Positions 4,874-6,323 of a DNA stretch of 6,323 nt are shown here, one piece after another. The position numbers and the translations under genes are program-made. The notes below the pieces were generated by a model that saw only the letters and a list, made by a program, of their open reading frames with translations, made no database searches and was not told the DNA's origin. The stretch is from Planctomycetota bacterium (GTDB lineage: Bacteria > Planctomycetota > PLA2 > JAEUHO01), in assembly GCA_029213105.1 (NCBI GenBank), contig JARGNS010000223.1, positions 1 through 6,323 on the forward strand. The letters run 5' to 3'. Numbering within the stretch: the first letter of the stretch is position 1; each line of letters opens with the position of its first letter.

Positions 4874-6323
4874 TACTTCGCGGCCTCGACCCGCTTCTGC
4901 CCCATCCAATAGGGCAAGCCGGGCCGTCCCTTCTTCTCGGGCTCGCAAGCCAGCACGACCGTCCACGCCGCCGTGGTCCAGACCTCGCCAAAGCTCACGT
5001 CGGAGTTGCTTCCCATGGAGAGCGTCTCGCGCCAGGGCCGCGGCTGGAACGAGCCGTCGGGCGCGCGGGCCAGCGTCAGGTCGCGCTCGCAGGCGGCCCA
5101 GTAGGCCTTCTTGGCCTTGCCGCCGATCGCGTGGGCGCCCACCCCGGCCAGCAGGATGTGCTGCATGAGGCTGGCGTGGCCTCCCTGCACCGCGCCGGCG
5201 TTGCGGGCGGTCCACTTCTTCATCTTCTGGCCCCAGCCCGTCTTGCCGAGGCCCAGCGTCATGTAGCCGAGCCAGCAACCGGCGCTGCGGCCGATGTTGC
5301 CCTGCCCCCGCTGACCGGGCTTGTGGGAGTAGCCGACGCCGCCGTCGCCATTGCTCGACTGCTTGAGGTACGCGTCTGCCAGGTCGAGCGCGGGCTGGGC
5401 GATCTTGCAGCCGGCCTGGCGGGCGAGGCCCATGCCGCAGAGCGCGAGGCCCGTCAGGATGTTGAGCTCGACATAGCCGAGCGCATTCGGCCCGCCCGGG
5501 CCGTGCGCCCAGCCGCCGCTCTGCTCCTGCCGCTCGACGAGCGAGGTACCAAGGTCGAGCAGCGCGCGCTTGAGCTCGGGCGTGGGCTCGTGGGCGTGCA
5601 GCTCGCCGAGGAAGATCGCGGCATGCGCGACGCCCCAGTTCGTCTGGTTCCAGTTGGAGCCGCCGCGCATGCCCTCGCCGCCGCCCATCGACGGGCGCTT
5701 GCCCACGTTCGCGGTCACGAACGTCACGGCCCGCGCGACGTGGTCCTTGTACGGGCCCTTCTGCTGCGTGCTGCCCCCGGCGATCCAGGCGAGACCCGCG
5801 AGTGCGGTCTGCACGACGGCGCCGTTGGGTCCCGACAGGGTCTGCGTGAAGCCGCCGTTGCCTGCCTGGCGCGCCGCGAGCCACGCCAGCCCCGCGTCCA
5901 CGAGCTGCGTGCGACCGGCGGCCTTCGTGGGCTTCGCCATCGGCTTGCCGCCCACGGGTACGGCCACGTCCAACTTGACCGGCTTGCCCTCGCCGGGCTT
6001 CACTGCATCAGGGAAGTCTCCGGGCTTGATGCTCAACTCGGCTGGCTCTTTGTCAAACTCTCCCGCAGCCTGTCGCTGCTGTAACTCTTCCATTGTCATC
6101 TGATTGGGGTCAGCCCTGCGAGGAGCAGCAGATGGCTTGCCGAATCGGAGGAAGTATTCCTGAGCAGCCCGGATGGCACCCGGACTCATGGAGGTGTAAG
6201 ACCCGGGCCACTTCCCGCCGCTGCTCTTCCAAGACTCAAACTGGGCCTTGGCCCCTCCCTGCAATCCGGATCCGACCGCAATGTCACGCAGGGCCTCGTT
6301 CCGCTTACGCTGGCCAGCCGCGA
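4873..6323 (-). CDS. Alpha/alpha-toroid repeat protein with an atypical N-terminal segment (5' end beyond window)
   Basis: The frame is open to the right edge, so the true start is not visible; 482 residues can be read. Residues are numbered here from a TTG at 6264. The C-terminal part (about 118-463) is a toroid-type helical repeat protein: LVDAGLAWLAARQAGNGGF (121-139), NWNQTNWGVAHAAIFLGEL (204-222), QEQSGGWAHGPGG (246-258), YVELNILTGLALCGMG (264-279), NGDGGVGYSHKPG (305-317), AGCWLGYMTLGLG (328-340), HASLMQHILLAGVGAHAIGG (363-382), then DGSFQPRPW (403-411). GGW/GGF turns and regular helix pairs recall squalene-oxidase-repeat proteins; a planctomycete DUF6288-like assignment is worth testing. 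No DXDD motif is seen. The N-terminal part is hydrophilic with a Pro/Lys-rich linker (about 80-115) and shows no signal peptide in view, unlike the other toroid gene. Its codon use differs sharply up to about residue 88. No internal start (ATG at 6189, 6099 or 6093) has a ribosome binding site. Confidence 0.82.
   Translation of the reverse strand, partial: AAGQRKRNEALRDIAVGSGLQGGAKAQFESWKSSGGKWPGSYTSMSPGAIRAAQEYFLRFGKPSAAPRRADPNQMTMEELQQRQAAGEFDKEPAELSIKPGDFPDAVKPGEGKPVKLDVAVPVGGKPMAKPTKAAGRTQLVDAGLAWLAARQAGNGGFTQTLSGPNGAVVQTALAGLAWIAGGSTQQKGPYKDHVARAVTFVTANVGKRPSMGGGEGMRGGSNWNQTNWGVAHAAIFLGELHAHEPTPELKRALLDLGTSLVERQEQSGGWAHGPGGPNALGYVELNILTGLALCGMGLARQAGCKIAQPALDLADAYLKQSSNGDGGVGYSHKPGQRGQGNIGRSAGCWLGYMTLGLGKTGWGQKMKKWTARNAGAVQGGHASLMQHILLAGVGAHAIGGKAKKAYWAACERDLTLARAPDGSFQPRPWRETLSMGSNSDVSFGEVWTTAAWTVVLACEPEKKGRPGLPYWMGQKRVEAAK
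6001..6323. other. Segment of deviating codon usage within the toroid gene
   Basis: In the minus-strand frame, 36 of the 107 codons in this segment end in A or T, including 25 of 60 between 6001 and 6180. In the next 60 codons (5821-6000) only 4 do. Codons rare elsewhere in the window (TTA, AAA, ACA, CCT, TCT, GCT) are frequent here. The reading frame is not broken at the change. The segment encodes polar sequence with no family that I recognise, for example MTMEELQQRQAAGEFD (56-71). It may be a transferred or fused domain, or the join of a chimeric assembly. Confidence 0.7.

Noticed and set aside
5131..6084. Plus-strand open frame of 317 codons opposite the second toroid gene
   Set aside because: It is a shadow of the minus-strand gene, with no domain features and no ribosome binding site.
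6262..6264. TTG as the true start of the right-hand toroid gene
   Set aside because: The frame stays open for 19 more codons to the window edge, no clear ribosome binding site or signal peptide is present, and an upstream start outside the window is more likely.
1..6323. Search for tRNA, rRNA, CRISPR arrays, insertion sequences and integrases
   Set aside because: None seen: no spaced identical repeats, no transposase motifs, and nearly all of the sequence is taken up by the six genes.

Overview
The window is GC-rich (roughly 70% by eye, with codon third positions over 90% G/C where counted) and almost fully coding. It holds six genes and no RNA genes, CRISPR array, insertion sequence or transposase. 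The mix of secreted alpha/alpha-toroid proteins of the prenyltransferase/squalene-oxidase-repeat type with a planctomycete-type GT87 membrane glycosyltransferase suggests a member of the Planctomycetota, probably from a high-GC lineage. That placement is inferred from remembered family patterns, not from a marker gene.

Layout. Four genes on the minus strand form one tight unit, read from right to left: a GT87-family integral membrane glycosyltransferase (4075-2885), a secreted helical protein of unknown function (2875-1493), a secreted toroid protein (1460-312), and the start of a two-helix membrane protein that runs off the left edge (302-1). The gaps are 9, 32 and 9 bases, so co-transcription is very likely. 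Divergent from this unit, across 50 bases, is a plus-strand GT2 glycosyltransferase of the dolichyl/polyprenyl-phosphate glucose synthase type (4126-4869). It converges, with a 3-base gap, on a minus-strand gene for a second toroid-type protein (6323-4873), which is open to the right edge.

How they may work together (inference). The GT2 enzyme would load a sugar onto a polyprenyl phosphate on the cytoplasmic face. The GT87 enzyme is of a fold class that uses such lipid-linked sugars on the outer face. The three exported or envelope proteins and the small membrane protein may act on, or be displayed with, the product in the cell envelope. No substrate can be read from the sequence. The toroid proteins lack the DXDD motif of squalene-hopene cyclases, so they should not be called terpene cyclases.

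The strongest anomaly is inside the right-hand gene. From about position 6000 to the window end the codon usage changes abruptly (A/T-ending codons 25 of 60, against 4 of 60 in the adjoining 60 codons) while the frame stays open. This looks like a fusion of a foreign N-terminal segment to a toroid protein, or an assembly chimera at a contig end.
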